The notes below the pieces were generated by a model that was given only the letters and a program-made list of their open reading frames with translations, did not search any database and was not told where the DNA came from. This document shows, piece after piece, positions 25,813 through 38,364 of a DNA stretch of 64,000 nucleotides (within the stretch, counting starts at the first letter, position 1; each line of letters starts with the position of its first letter). Both the position numbers and the translations under genes were made by a program. This stretch comes from Homarus americanus (lineage: Eukaryota; Arthropoda; Malacostraca; Decapoda; Nephropidae): NCBI RefSeq assembly GCF_018991925.1, contig NW_024737068.1:8356337-8420336 (forward strand), written 5' to 3'.

Positions 25813-26173
25813 TACATACATACATAATGGATGCCCCTCGTGTAACGAGGATGGCCGGCCCTAGGGCCACCTAGGCGTGAATTTGTTTAAGGTGTAGAAG
25901 TTGTCGCCAACACACCAACCACACCCTGAGTTAACGAGCTGCATGACCCAGTGTCAAGGAATAGTCCGAGAAGACCGGACAACTCGCCAACTGCACTGGC
26001 TAACCATTACCCCAAAACACGATCCGCAAATCTATTAAAATTCAGGTTCCCAATTACTGCTGGGTAGACAGAGGCAAATGGAGTAAAGAAACGTGCCCAT
26101 AGTTTCACCCTGCCCGGGGATCGAGCCCGGGTCCGTTCGCTTGCGAGGCGAGCATGCTGACCATTACACCACA
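25813..26173 (-). mobile_element. tRNA-derived SINE, near full length
   Basis: On the minus strand the element starts with a tRNA-like head (about 26173-26100). It has an A-box-like TGGTGTAATGGTCAGC, an anticodon arm with loop CTCGCAA (T33 and anticodon-like CGC), and a T arm CCGGG-CTCGATC-CCCGG with a perfect 5 bp stem. A body of about 280 bp follows, ending near GGGGCATCCATTATG and a short TATG-rich tail. Acceptor pairing is missing, so this is a SINE and not a functional tRNA gene. It abuts a (TG)n tract (minus strand) at its 5' end. Confidence 0.72.
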
Positions 26174-26176
26174 CAC

Positions 26177-26252
<76 letters not shown>
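26174..26252. repeat. (AC)n microsatellite
   Basis: About 38 AC units directly adjoining the head of the SINE. Confidence 0.96.
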
Positions 26253-26253
<1 letters not shown>

Positions 26254-26395
26254 GTTGGCTTAATCAGGTGGTCTCGGTCACCATTCAACCATCACTAAGA
26301 TCATTATCATGAATCCGGACTTAATGCGATGTGTCCGGTGGCTGATATCTGCGGTGCTGGGTGATCTCTGCGGGCAAAATTTTCTCCTGTGAGAG

Positions 26396-26605
26396 AAGAT
26401 GTGTCCGGTGGCTGAGTATGTGTCTGGTGGGTAGGGATGTGTCTGGTGGGTGAAAATGTGTCCTATGGGTAAAGGCGTTTCCTGTGAGTGAAGATGTGTC
26501 CGGTGGCTAAGAATGTGTCCGGTGGGTAAAGATGGGTCCTGTAGGTAAGGATGTATCCAGTGGGTGAGTATGTATCCGGTAGGTGACGATAATGTATCCT
26601 GCAGG
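26396..26605. repeat. 19 bp minisatellite, about 11 copies
   Basis: Units such as TGTGTCCGGTGGGTAAAGA and TGTATCCGGTAGGTGACGA keep a strict 19 bp period with about 15-25% divergence. Two decayed copies extend left to about 26330. The TATCCGG/TGTCCGG core resembles the array at 9960-10390. Confidence 0.9.
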
Positions 26606-26709
26606 TGTGATCGTTTTTACCTGAGTCAGCGATAAATCCCCCAGTGAACCGGAGATTATTTTTCTTATACATATATAAATTAACACCGAGTCATAACCAT
26701 TGAAAAACG

Positions 26710-26712
<3 letters not shown>

Positions 26713-26743
<31 letters not shown>
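26713..26743. repeat. (TA)n microsatellite
   Basis: About 15 TA units. Confidence 0.95.
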
Positions 26744-26746
<3 letters not shown>

Positions 26747-27061
26747 AGAGGTGTAAGTAATGTGAGAGGTGTGTCTTAATGGCTTCACCTGGAAATTGAG
26801 TCATTAGAGGATAAATTGGGTTTGTTTGAGGATGAAGAGTGATAGTTTGTGATGGGGTGTTAAGTCAGCTGTTCCTCTGTAAATGTTAGGTCGTTTTTTT
26901 GTTATCAAGAAGGTCGTAATTATTGCTGGATAACGTATTATTACCACTTAATATTTTTCCTGTTTTTGTGGGGGATGAGGGGGGGGGTTGAAGGGGTGAG
27001 GCTGTCTGTCAGATTTAATCAATTGCGATACTATGTTAAGTGGGATAAGACAGGTGGGCTA

Positions 27062-27065
<4 letters not shown>

Positions 27066-27140
<75 letters not shown>
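27066..27140. repeat. (AC)n microsatellite
   Basis: About 37 AC units without interruption. Confidence 0.97.
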
Positions 27141-27142
<2 letters not shown>

Positions 27143-27848
27143 CACTCTCTACAGCCTTATGGGTCATCAAGTAGACTCACTCATTAATAATATGGAAGAG
27201 TTAAACACAGATCTAATCAACTAAACAAAGCCAATTACATCTGTTACTAATAATAAGTAACTTAGTCGTATAATTCCTTAAAAGGTCATTCAGTAATATG
27301 TTGTTTAACGTCAGTGCAGAGTGAGTCAGCAATAACATAAACATTAGAGAAGAAAAGTTTTCCTTGAACAAATAATAAATATAAAATAAACTACCATAAA
27401 CAGAGACAATTAAGACTTGTTTACTAGCTCCATAAAGCCTCACTTCCCCCCCCCCCAAAATCCCCCTCTCACCAAAACATCCATCAGTCAGGTGAAAACT
27501 CTACCTGTTTAGTGCCTTTAAATAAGAGTGTTTATTTTTTTCCTCCATTATAATTATTATTCGTGAGAAAGACGAAGAATAATACTAATATCATCTTTAA
27601 CCACACTTGACCTTAGCTGACCTGACTGACGACCACAAAACTGCCTGAGGTCAGTATGAGGGGTCACATGTCAGGGCATACTCAGGTAACTAGTAATTAC
27701 AGAGACTAATTAGCAGTCTCCGCTAAACACTGGGGGTCTGGGGTCTCTCAGTTTGTTTACCTGGGAACACTGATCTTGTGGGAATTAGCAACACTGTTCT
27801 TAAGAATTATACACCTTTGCTCTATGCCACAGTATTATATATATTCTT
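27141..27848. other. Anonymous AT-rich spacer
   Basis: Unique sequence with a poly-C run at about 27447-27456. No gene or mobile element was recognised. Confidence 0.35.

Positions 27849-27894
<46 letters not shown>
27849..27894. repeat. (CA)n microsatellite
   Basis: About 21 CA units. Confidence 0.96.
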
Positions 27895-27896
<2 letters not shown>

Positions 27897-28554
27897 TTAT
27901 AGAGATTTATCAATATTTTTTTTTTCAAGACGACGTTTACCAGGTAAGGTGTAGAAATAATTGTAGCATCAGAGACAGTTTACAACTCCTCAGGCAGGTG
28001 GACCAGAGATGATGAATTACCAATAACTTTGCGGTTCATCACTTAAGGAAACGAATTACCGTCAAGAATACATTGTGTTACCTGAATACTGAAGGAAGTT
28101 ACCGTGTTGTTATTAGTACCATAGAGAGAAACATTGCCTCATATATCTTATTAAAAAGTGAACATTTAAAGTGAGGTGAACAAAAGTTGACGTCAAGCCT
28201 TGAAAATTTGTCAGCAATATTAAGCATTTGAGGTTAAACAGGTGTGAATATAAATGTCACCTGTTTGAACCACCTTCGTGTTGCTGATAATTACCTCAAA
28301 CACACCTGTATTACAAACATGTAGGTGAGAGCTGAGTGAAATAAACAGAGAATAGGAATTGAAATAAACTTAACCAGAGATTAAATGTTCAAAAGTTCAA
28401 CAATTTCCTATCTCTTATATGAAATTATTTAGGGACTAGGTAATAGGATAATACTGATGTTTAAGTCTGTCAAAATAGAAGATTAAAAGCTACAATGATG
28501 CAGAAATACCGACCGGAAAGAGAACAGAGAAGGTTTACATTAGATACAACTCAC
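27895..28554. other. Anonymous spacer
   Basis: AT-rich unique sequence with several CACCTG words. Nothing was recognised. Confidence 0.35.
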
Positions 28555-28651
28555 CGAGAGAGACAGACAGAGAGAGACAGACAGACAGAGAGAGACAGAC
28601 AGAAAGAGAGAGACAGACAGACAGAGAGAGAGAGACAGACAGACAGACAGA
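28555..28651. repeat. (GACA)n/(GA)n compound microsatellite
   Basis: GACAGACAGAGAGA-type units repeat in a regular pattern of about 18 bp, with GACA and GA blocks alternating. Confidence 0.93.
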
Positions 28652-28893
28652 AGAAAGAACAACGTCACTATAAGAGATGTTATTAAGAGGACTAAAAAAC
28701 GAAAATATCAGTAAAGTCAACAGTGCCGCAGGAGAAACACATCACTAGTGGACCGAAGAGATCCTAGAGTGTATCCCACGAGATAAGAAAACACCCAGAA
28801 AAAAAAAACACCAACAAAAACAATGGAGAGAGAGATGATATCGGGAGACTAGAGACGACCTTAGTAGGAGACGCTAGGAGACCATCACCCAAT

Positions 28894-28897
<4 letters not shown>

Positions 28898-28924
<27 letters not shown>

Positions 28925-28925
28925 A
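28898..28925. repeat. (GT)n microsatellite
   Basis: About 13 GT units. Confidence 0.95.
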
Positions 28926-31162
28926 AGTTTATCCGTGGTCAAGGTTATACGTGTGAATCTGAACTTGATAATATTTTTTGTTTTTCCTACAACGTAAAAT
29001 TCTATTATTCATGTTTTTACAAATTACATAATTATAATTTGATAAAAGTACAAAAAAATTGTTAAATAATACTTTTTGTTACTTTGTTTTTTCTCAACAT
29101 CGTATATATCAGTAACTGTGTATTATATCCTGTATTTTTTCATGTATTTCTATAAAAAAAATCCGTTTTGAGTATTATGGAGAGTCCAATTTTCTCTTAT
29201 TGTAATTATTATCCCTTAATAACAGGAGAAATACTGATCTTATTTTCGCCTGAGTTATATGAATATTTATTTATTGTATATTAATAAGATTTAAAGTATT
29301 GTAAAGATGTTTTTATCGCTGGGTTATAAATCTTGAATTATAGAATTTGATTCTAAGTCTATTATTTATTGTCTATCATTACTAGTTGATGATTATAGAA
29401 TTAATTATATTTCCCACCTGAGATGAGTTTAGAAAGTCAAGTATTATGTAATATTCTGTATTATATTGTATTACCTTAATGAGATCACCTGAAAATTACA
29501 CACCCCACCTTATATCACCTGAAAATTACACACCCCACCTTATATCACCTGAAAATTAACCAACCTAACGTAATCAGTTTTTATTGATGCATTACGTGTG
29601 GATTTCTTTTTATACATTTTTTCACGTAAAGGTAAATAAAAACAATGAAAAACAAAAACATTTACACTTGTTATTCTCTGGTTGCCTCTTCTCTCATTTA
29701 CTCTCATTTATCTTCCAACATTCGCCTCTGCTAAGCTAATTTAGATTTTTTACTTCTTTTTTTTGCATCTTATTTCGTTATTCCATCTTTATTATCTACA
29801 TCTCGTTGTCTTTACCTGGAGATTCCGTGTCTAATTATTTATTGAACTTTAATTTTTGTGGTTTTAGGTAATTAATTATTTGAATTGTTTATATAATTTG
29901 TTTATTTTATTGTTTTATAAGATTGGAATAAACTCACTTAGGAAGACAGTTTAGTTAAATAATCGATTTTAGAGTAAACTTTCCACCCAGAGGCTGTTTT
30001 TTCTTCCTCCTCCCAGACGCCCTTTCTTCTCCTCTCCCTACACACTGTTTCTCTCCCATCTCTCCTCCTCCCAAAGAATAACCAAAATCTCATGACAAAT
30101 GTGAGAGAAGAGGGAGAAAAGACCCTACTCCTGGTGTTTGATCAGGGAAGATAGACCTTTCATGACTCACAACAAGCCATTCTAATTTCTTGTTTGGCTC
30201 CAATGTTCCTTAATTTGGCTCAATGCCACGTTCGCATGATGTCCTCCCCTTCTCCCCTCCTCCTGATTCCCTTCCCCCTGTCCTCCCCCTCCCTTTACCT
30301 CCCCTGTCCTTCCCTCCCCCTCTTCCCCTTCCTAGGAGAACCAGCGCCCCGTTCCGTATCTTTCCGTTCACTGTCCGGACCCCTCCCGTCTTACTCCTGT
30401 TTCGTTCGGACGTTCTATATACAATATTCTCCTCCCCCCCTCTCTCTCTCTCCTCCCTATGCGTCTCTCACTCTGGTTCTATGCCATTGAAATGTATTCG
30501 TGCTCTGGTGAGGGTCAGTGTAGAGCGCTGAATGTCAATCGTTCATTAAATATGAGTTAAACTCTCTTGTCTACCTCACGCTGGCGAACAGTCCGATCAT
30601 TATGAAAATATGCCAATGCCAGAGGGAAGGTTACCACGCTTTAGCTAACAAAATTAACATGCAATTCCTGCCTACGTCATTGATATTTACTGGACTGCTG
30701 TTATTAGCGTTATTTCTTCACGTGGGGGTGTGATTCAGTCGTGATTGCCGGCGCGAGAATTTAGATATTTATGATATTGCAACTAGTGACAATAATTTCA
30801 ATTTGACGAGGTTGATGTGAGGTGGCCTTTGTAATTCCCTCACTAATGACTGTGATTTGGTAGGTCGTACTGGACGCGGGGAGTTGCCTCGCTGGGGTAT
30901 TATGTGCTTAAGGAAACCCAATAGCTATACTCTTTGATGGATTTTGGCTTCGTCTCGCGCCTTGACGTGTGGTGTTGAGACGCGCAGATAACACACGTCA
31001 GTCTTCAGGTGTTAAAGCTTCTGTACTGTATGTATGTGTCGGGGGCTATGTCAGTGTTTTTATGTAGAATTAAACACACATATGGGGTGATATACAGATA
31101 TACTGTACATACAAGTAATTTAGGTATGTGGTGATGATCTCATATGCATATGTACTGTATAT
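28926..31162. other. Anonymous AT-rich DNA
   Basis: Contains a direct 30 bp tandem repeat (starts at 29484, 29514 and 29544; each begins ATCACCTGAAAATTACACAC) and a pyrimidine-rich stretch at 30230-30330. No exon, RNA gene or known transposon was recognised. Confidence 0.45.

Positions 31163-31249
<87 letters not shown>
31163..31249. repeat. (AC)n microsatellite
   Basis: About 43 AC units. Confidence 0.97.
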
Positions 31250-31250
<1 letters not shown>

Positions 31251-31984
31251 CTCTCACTCACCTCTCACACACACAGAAAATAAGCCGATGTCGACCCAAC
31301 ATAACTTAGCGTCTCTTAGTCATCGCTTGGGATTATAACCTCTAATCAGGCGTGTCCTCCGGCCTATATCTCACAGGTTTTAACCCTCCCTCGACATTAC
31401 CATTACGATATACTCTGTGGGTTCGTATCATGCTGGTTTATGTCTGTTGGTCATCAGTTAAACGTGGGTGTCTGCAACGGTGTGTCCTGGGTGCTGGCCT
31501 TGTTCTGTCTGTCTGTCTGTCTGTCTGTCTGGATAGTTAACTAGGATAGAGACAGGCTAAATCAGAACCAGCGATAAAGAATAGATACTTGGCTGGGAAT
31601 AGTGAGAAGATAAAAGATTTAAATGAAGAATAAGGAGTGGATAGGTAAATGACTGTTTCACCAGTTAATTGGATAGTACGAGAATAAATATCATGGATAG
31701 AGGTGTTTGTCTAACTAACTGGTAAGACAGTTACTGGATAATGACTGCAAAGTAAGTGGATAGTGATTGGATAGCAAGTGGGTAATGGATGAGTAATGGC
31801 TGAATAGATATCTGAATAAAATAATTGAAAAATGGATAGATGGATGACTATCAATCTGGTGGATGTCAACCTTCACTAGATTGATGGATTGATGATTGGA
31901 TGTATGGATGTATGTCTAACTGTATGAATTGTTAAAAATACGATGGATGGATGGATGGATATAAATGTCTTCTGAAGGACGGAT

Positions 31985-32011
31985 AGGTTAGGTTAGGTTA
32001 GGTTAGGTTAG
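31985..32011 (+). repeat. Short TTAGG telomere-like tract
   Basis: Four to five perfect GGTTA units. Confidence 0.85.
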
Positions 32012-32284
32012 GATTGCCAAAGAGGATGAATAACTGACTAGGATTAGGATAGACTAGCTAACCAACTCCTTAGTCAAAATATACAAAAATAAATTGATTA
32101 AAAAACGAATTTCTTCTGTAAATTAAAAAAAAAATAATAATAATCAGTTATCTCAATGTTAATATTTAGGAATTAATAGATAACATGATAAATAATATAG
32201 GAGAAGGAGGAGAAGATAATAAACACAAAGAAAGAGAGGAAAGAAAAACTAATCTTTATTTAACGAGTAATATCCGATTCTCTT

Positions 32285-32365
32285 TTGTTTGGTGACAAGG
32301 GATCGAACCGGAGTCATCAAGGTAGACGATCGAGTCATGTCCACTATGCATTAACCTATTGTTTT
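32285..32365 (-). mobile_element. tRNA-like fragment (SINE relic)
   Basis: The minus strand contains a perfect B box GGTTCGATCCC and, about 45 bp upstream, an A-box-like GGTTAATGCATAGTGGAC. A full cloverleaf could not be drawn by eye and no body or tail was delimited. It could be an old SINE head or coincidence. Confidence 0.35.
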
Positions 32366-32811
32366 ATATCTATAGGAATTTGATTTTCTCATATAACCAA
32401 AACAGATATTATGTATTTTTGTTTAAATCTCATGAAAGTTATATTTTTAAAAGGAAATATAATTGAAAATTATATAAATAGGATTAGAGTCATTTTTCAA
32501 CAGCTAGAAAAATTTATTCCAACTTAACATTAATAAAATTTGAAGGTAAAACAGGAAATAAATCGGATTCAAAACATAAACCACAATTTCTTTTGTAGAT
32601 GAAAGACAAAATAAAACAAACAACAAAAGGAAAAAAAACGACAAATTACATCTTTCCTTTGATAATTTAACAAAATAAAAACACACAAACAAAATCCCCA
32701 GCCAAAATACAGGTCATTTTACCTCCTGTACACAAACTCAACACTAAGTGAATAGAGAGAAGGAGTGACGTAATGAAAGGGAACTCCACACAACACAATG
32801 TATACCCAATG

Positions 32812-34009
32812 ATAGTGTACCAAACATAGTGTACCAAACATAGTGTACCAAACATAGCGTGCCAAACATAGTGTACCAAACATAGTGTACCAAACATAGT
32901 GTACCAAACATAGCGTGCCAAACATAGTGTACCAAACATAGCGTGCCAAACATAGTGTACCAAACATAGTGTACCAAACATAGTGTACCAAACATAGCGT
33001 GCCAAACATAGTGTACCAAACATAGTGTACCAAACATAGTGTACCAAGCATAGTGTGCCAAACATAATTGTACCAAGCAAAAGTGTACCAAACATAGTGT
33101 ACCAAACATAATTGTGCCAAACATAGTGTACCAAACATAGTGTGCCAAACATAGTGTACCAAACATAGTGTACCAAACATGGTGTACCAAACATAGTGTA
33201 CCAAGCATAGTGTACCAAACATAATTATTGCCAAGCATAATTATTGCCAAACATAGTGTACTCCCAACATAGTGTACCCAGCATAGTGTACTTAAACACT
33301 AATTATTGCCAAACATAATTAACATGCAAACATAGTGTACCAAACATAGTACATGCCAAACATAGTGTGCCAAACATAGTGTGCCAAACATAGTGTGTAC
33401 CAAACATGGCGTGCCAAACATAGTGTACCAAACATAGTGTGCCAAACATAGTGTGCCAAACATAGTGTACCAAACATAGTGTGCAAACATAGTGTACCAA
33501 ACATAGTGTGCCAAACATAGTGTACCAAACATAGCGTGCCAAACATAGTGTACCAAACATAATTATTGCCAAACATAGTGTACAAACATAGTGTACCAGA
33601 GCATAGTGTGCCAAACATAATTATTGCCAAACATAGTGTACCAGAAGCATAGTGTACCAAACATAGTGTGTGCAAACATAGTGTGCCAAACATAATTATT
33701 GCCAAACATAGCGTGCTGCAAACATAGTGTACCAAACACCTTAATTATTACCAAACATAGTGTACCAAAATAGTGTACCAAGTATAGTGTGCCAAACATA
33801 GTGTACCAAACATAGTGTACTGCCAAACATAGTGTACCAAATATAGTGTACCAAAAATAGTGTACCAAACATAGTGTACCAAACATAGTGTACCAAACAT
33901 AGTGTACCAAACATAGTGTACCAAACATAGTGTACCAAACATAGCGTGCCAAACATAGTGTACCAAACATAGTGTACCAAACATAGTGTACACATAGTGT
34001 ACCAAACAT
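32812..34009. repeat. 14 bp minisatellite, about 80-85 copies
   Basis: Units of ACCAAACATAGTGT with frequent GCC for ACC and GCGT for GTGT. In the right half, AATTATTGCCAAACAT units and short indels break the period. As 14 is not a multiple of three, all three frames show the same 14-residue peptide pattern, which confirms the open frames are not genes. Confidence 0.97.
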
Positions 34010-34229
34010 CTAATATAATTTCCCTTGGTCAAAACTGCTGTAAATTCATCGCCTACGGTATTATTTCACCCGTGAGCTTCTTCTTATTCTCACCAACACT
34101 CACCTCTCATCTGACGCTTGTAAATTGTACCTGGGATTAGAGAGAGTCGGGCTAAGGCGTTGATAAAACTCCCGTATTGATGAAAGTTTTGTTTAGTTGT
34201 GAAGGTTAGGTTATTATTAGTGTTAGTAT
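34010..34229. other. Short unique spacer
   Basis: Unremarkable sequence between the 14 bp array and the retrotransposon cluster. Confidence 0.3.
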
Positions 34230-34332
34230 ATTCAGTGGTGGTGGTGGTGGTGGTGGTAAAATGGCGGCAAAGGTGTGGCTATTGGGGGAGGCTGGAGGCC
34301 ATGTTTCAAAAAAAATTATAAAAAAGATAAAG
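34230..34332 (+). mobile_element. Severely truncated 3' tail of the RLE-type retrotransposon
   Basis: After a (GGT)n run (34234-34257), bases 34258-34302 repeat the terminal block of the element (GGTGTGGCTATTGGGGGAGG and flanking bases) seen at 11285 and 36552. An A-rich tail to 34332 and (TAG)n follow. Only the last 45 or so bases of the element are present. It sits head to tail upstream of the longer copy. Confidence 0.85.

Positions 34333-34399
<67 letters not shown>
34333..34399. repeat. (TAG)n microsatellite between two retrotransposon copies
   Basis: About 22 perfect TAG units. They follow the A-rich tail of one copy and run directly into the 5' truncation point of the next. Confidence 0.97.
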
Positions 34400-36484
34400 C
34401 TTGCATCCTCTTGCTGCCATCACCTCCAGGTTCTGACGGCCTGCCGCCTTATTCCTCTGGAAAAGAATCCAGGATGTAGACCTATAGGGGTGGGGGAAGT
34501 GCTGAGGCGGATCATCGGAAAGTGTATAATGGAGGTGGTAAAGGATGATGTCAGGGCAGCAGCAGGGAACCTACAAGTGTGTGCTGGCCACCAGGCTGGT
34601 GGGGAGGCGGCCATTCACGCCATGAGATTGATATTTGAGCAGCGTGATTGTGAGGCCGTTCTTCTGGTGGATGCTTCAAACGCATTCAACATACTTAACC
34701 GCAAGGCTGCACTGCACAACATCAAGATCAAGTGTCCTAGCTTTGCGATGTATGTTGAAAATTCGTATAGGAATCCTTCAGACCTCTACATAGTAAACAA
34801 CAAGGCTCTACGAGGTGATACCATCCTACAGTCGACCGAGGGAACAACACAGGGGGACCCCGTTGCAATGGCAATGTATGCAATAGGCCTATCAGTGCTC
34901 CAACAAGAAATAAAGTATGAAACAACTGGGGTCAAACAAGTGGCATATGCTGATGACCTCACAGGAGCAGGAAAAGTGGAGGACATCAAAAAGTGGTGGG
35001 ACCTGGTAACATCGCGAGGTCCACATATAGGGTACCACCCCAACGCCAGCAAATCCTTCCTCATCGTGAAGCCGGATCATTATGATCGGGCTGTGGAGGT
35101 TTTCGGCGATAGTGAGGTCAAAATAACTAAGGACGGCCAAAGACATCTAGGCGCAGTAATTGGCACTACGGACTTCAAGACCCAGTACGTAGGGGGAAAG
35201 GTGAATGAGTGGGTTAGCGAAATCCATGCTCTATCGGAGATTGCTAACACAGAGCCACATGCGGCCTTTGCAGCATTCACACATGGAGTCAAGCATCGTT
35301 GGAACTACCTGATGCGTACCATCCCTGAGATCCGACCCCTCCTCCACCCTTTGGAAGAAGCAATCAGTGTCAAGTTCATTCCCAAACTAGTGAAACACCA
35401 CGACTTAACCCTAGTAGAAAGAACACTTCTTGCACTTCCACCAAGACTGGGAGGGATGGGACTAACTAATCCAGAGGAGATTGCTGACTCTGAACATCAA
35501 AATTCACTTAAGCTCACGGCAGCCCTCACTGACCACATAATAGCCCAGAATGCAACAGGGGAAGTGGACACCAGCGAAGTTAATAAGATCCGTAGGTCCA
35601 TTACAACAGATCGGCAGCACTGCCAAAATGACATGTTGCAGCAACTATTGCTGCTGGTTCCAGAAAATTTGACAAAAAAAGTAGCTATAGCGCAGGAGGT
35701 GGGCGCCTCGAACTGGCTAACTACGTTACCGATAAGGGCAAATGGTTTCAGCCTTAACAAACAAGAATTTACAGATGCCATTGCTCTAAGGTACGGTTGG
35801 CCAGTAGATGGTTTGCCCTCCCAATGCGTGTGTGGCTATTCCTATGATGGCGATCACGCCATGGTCTGCAAGAAGGGGGGCTTCATATGCATGAGGCATG
35901 ACGAGGTAAGGGATCTCACAGCAAATATGTTGAAGGAAATCTGCCGGGACGTCATGGTAGAACCGACCCTCCTTCCACTGGATGGCGAGATCTTCCAACA
36001 CAGGACTTCAAACACATCTAACGAAGCCCGTGTGGACGTCAGTGCTCGAGGATTCTGGACGCGGGGACAGCGAGCTTTCTTCGACATCAGGATTTTTGAT
36101 CCCATGGCCGTTTGTCACCGTAACCTAGCTCTCGATGCTGCGCATAGGAGGAACGAGAACGACAAGAGAAGGGCATATGGGGAGAGAATTCAAAATGTTG
36201 ATCAAGGCAGCTTCACTCCTCTAGTGTTCACAACCTCTGGTGGGATGGGCCCAAGTGCAAGATGTTTCTACGCCAGACTCGCGGAGCTGATCTCCGAACA
36301 GAAGCAGCAGCCCAGAAGTTATGTCACAGCCTGGATGAGATGTCGACTGTCCTTCTCTCTCCTTCGGTCGGCTTTGCTCTGCCTCAGGGGAACGAGAGCT
36401 TCTGCCCCTACTCCGACAACTGCTGCAGATATCGACTATGAGGCTACAGTCACTGAATGCCGCATGGATCTGCGGCTCAACTAA
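34400..36484 (+). CDS. Partial retrotransposon polyprotein: reverse transcriptase + zinc finger + restriction-like endonuclease
   Basis: The open frame begins at the truncation point. The GTG at 34490 is an internal valine of the conserved block RPIGVGEVLRRIIGK, so no true start is present. Numbering from 34400, the reverse transcriptase shows NPGCRPIG (residues 23-30), motif A LLVDASNAFN with D91, motif B GTTQGDP (148-154) and the catalytic motif C YADD (183-186). A C-x-C-x7-H-x3-C zinc finger follows (C476, C478, H486, C490). The endonuclease region holds RHDE (499-502), EP (521-522), ARVDVSARGFW with D546 and AFFDIRIFDP with D562, matching a PD-(D/E)XK-like core. It would copy its RNA at a nicked chromosomal target. 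About 694 codons are uninterrupted, which suggests recent insertion or selection until recently. Truncation of the N-terminus makes this copy non-autonomous. A poorly conserved C-terminal extension ends DLRLN. Confidence 0.9.
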   Translation, partial: LASSCCHHLQVLTACRLIPLEKNPGCRPIGVGEVLRRIIGKCIMEVVKDDVRAAAGNLQVCAGHQAGGEAAIHAMRLIFEQRDCEAVLLVDASNAFNILNRKAALHNIKIKCPSFAMYVENSYRNPSDLYIVNNKALRGDTILQSTEGTTQGDPVAMAMYAIGLSVLQQEIKYETTGVKQVAYADDLTGAGKVEDIKKWWDLVTSRGPHIGYHPNASKSFLIVKPDHYDRAVEVFGDSEVKITKDGQRHLGAVIGTTDFKTQYVGGKVNEWVSEIHALSEIANTEPHAAFAAFTHGVKHRWNYLMRTIPEIRPLLHPLEEAISVKFIPKLVKHHDLTLVERTLLALPPRLGGMGLTNPEEIADSEHQNSLKLTAALTDHIIAQNATGEVDTSEVNKIRRSITTDRQHCQNDMLQQLLLLVPENLTKKVAIAQEVGASNWLTTLPIRANGFSLNKQEFTDAIALRYGWPVDGLPSQCVCGYSYDGDHAMVCKKGGFICMRHDEVRDLTANMLKEICRDVMVEPTLLPLDGEIFQHRTSNTSNEARVDVSARGFWTRGQRAFFDIRIFDPMAVCHRNLALDAAHRRNENDKRRAYGERIQNVDQGSFTPLVFTTSGGMGPSARCFYARLAELISEQKQQPRSYVTAWMRCRLSFSLLRSALLCLRGTRASAPTPTTAADIDYEATVTECRMDLRLN

Positions 36485-36610
36485 TTTAACACAGATAGGA
36501 TAGTTTCTTATGTATTAGGATATTTAATATTAAGGTAAATAAATGGTGGCGAAGGTGTGGCTATTGGGGGAGGCTGGAGGCCACGTAAAAAAAAAAAAAA
36601 AAAAAAAAAA
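34400..36610 (+). mobile_element. RLE-type non-LTR retrotransposon, 5'-truncated, long ORF intact
   Basis: Starts inside the reverse transcriptase domain directly after (TAG)n. It has one open frame to a TAA at 36482-36484, a 3' UTR of about 100 bp ending in GGGGGAGGCTGGAGGCCACG, then poly-A (36587-36610) and further TAG triplets. The order is reverse transcriptase, CCHC zinc finger, then PD-(D/E)XK-like nuclease, the architecture of the early-branching R2/R4/NeSL-type LINEs with a restriction-like endonuclease. No inverted or long terminal repeats flank it. The exact clade cannot be fixed by eye. Confidence 0.92.
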
Positions 36611-36635
36611 GTAGTAGTAGTAATGGTAGTAGTAT
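36611..36635. repeat. Residual (TAG)n after the retrotransposon tail
   Basis: TAG triplets with a TAATGG interruption continue directly after the poly-A tail, as expected if the element split a TAG array. Confidence 0.8.
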
Positions 36636-38224
<1,589 letters not shown>

Positions 38225-38315
38225 GGCTGTCACTGATGGTCCCTTTTGGAGCGAACCAATGATCTTTAGGACAGGAGGAGAGTGTTATATCCACTCGACC
38301 ACAGGCACCTTAAAA
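38225..38315 (-). mobile_element. tRNA-derived SINE head, same family as at 12122
   Basis: The minus strand reads GTGGTCGAGTGGATATAACA, a spacer with CCTAAAGATCATT, then a B-box-like GGTTCGCTCC. It aligns base for base over most of its length with GTGGCCGGGTAGTTATAACA...CCTAAATGTCTCTGGCTTGAGCC at 12129-12186. The body and 3' end are not delimited. Confidence 0.5.
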
Positions 38316-38359
38316 TGTGTCTATGGGGAATTAAGAAATACTTGTGTGTTCTTAGTCTC

Positions 38360-38364
<5 letters not shown>

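Larger units (their letters stand above)
31250..32811. other. Anonymous DNA with (GTCT)n, (GGAT)n and TTAGG tracts
   Basis: (GTCT)n lies at about 31503-31532, GATGGATG-type repeats at 31790-31960 form a decayed (GGAT)n region, and four to five TTAGG units lie at 31985-32011. The rest is unique. Confidence 0.5.

Noticed and set aside
26100..26173. Functional tRNA-Ala (CGC) gene
   Set aside because: Anticodon and T arms are good but acceptor-stem pairing is absent and the sequence continues into a 280 bp body, as in a SINE.
32667..33250. Three overlapping frames with HYVWYTMFGTLCL repeats
   Set aside because: The same peptide in all three frames is the expected result of a 14 bp unit, not a protein.
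34490..34492. GTG at 34490 as translation start of the retrotransposon protein
   Set aside because: The frame and conserved residues continue upstream to 34400; the GTG is an internal valine codon.
34258..36586. The repeated GGTGTGGCTATTGGGGGAGG block as long terminal repeats of an LTR element
   Set aside because: The block is only about 40 bp, each copy is followed by an A-rich tail and TAG triplets, and the protein has LINE-type reverse transcriptase and nuclease motifs without integrase or protease.
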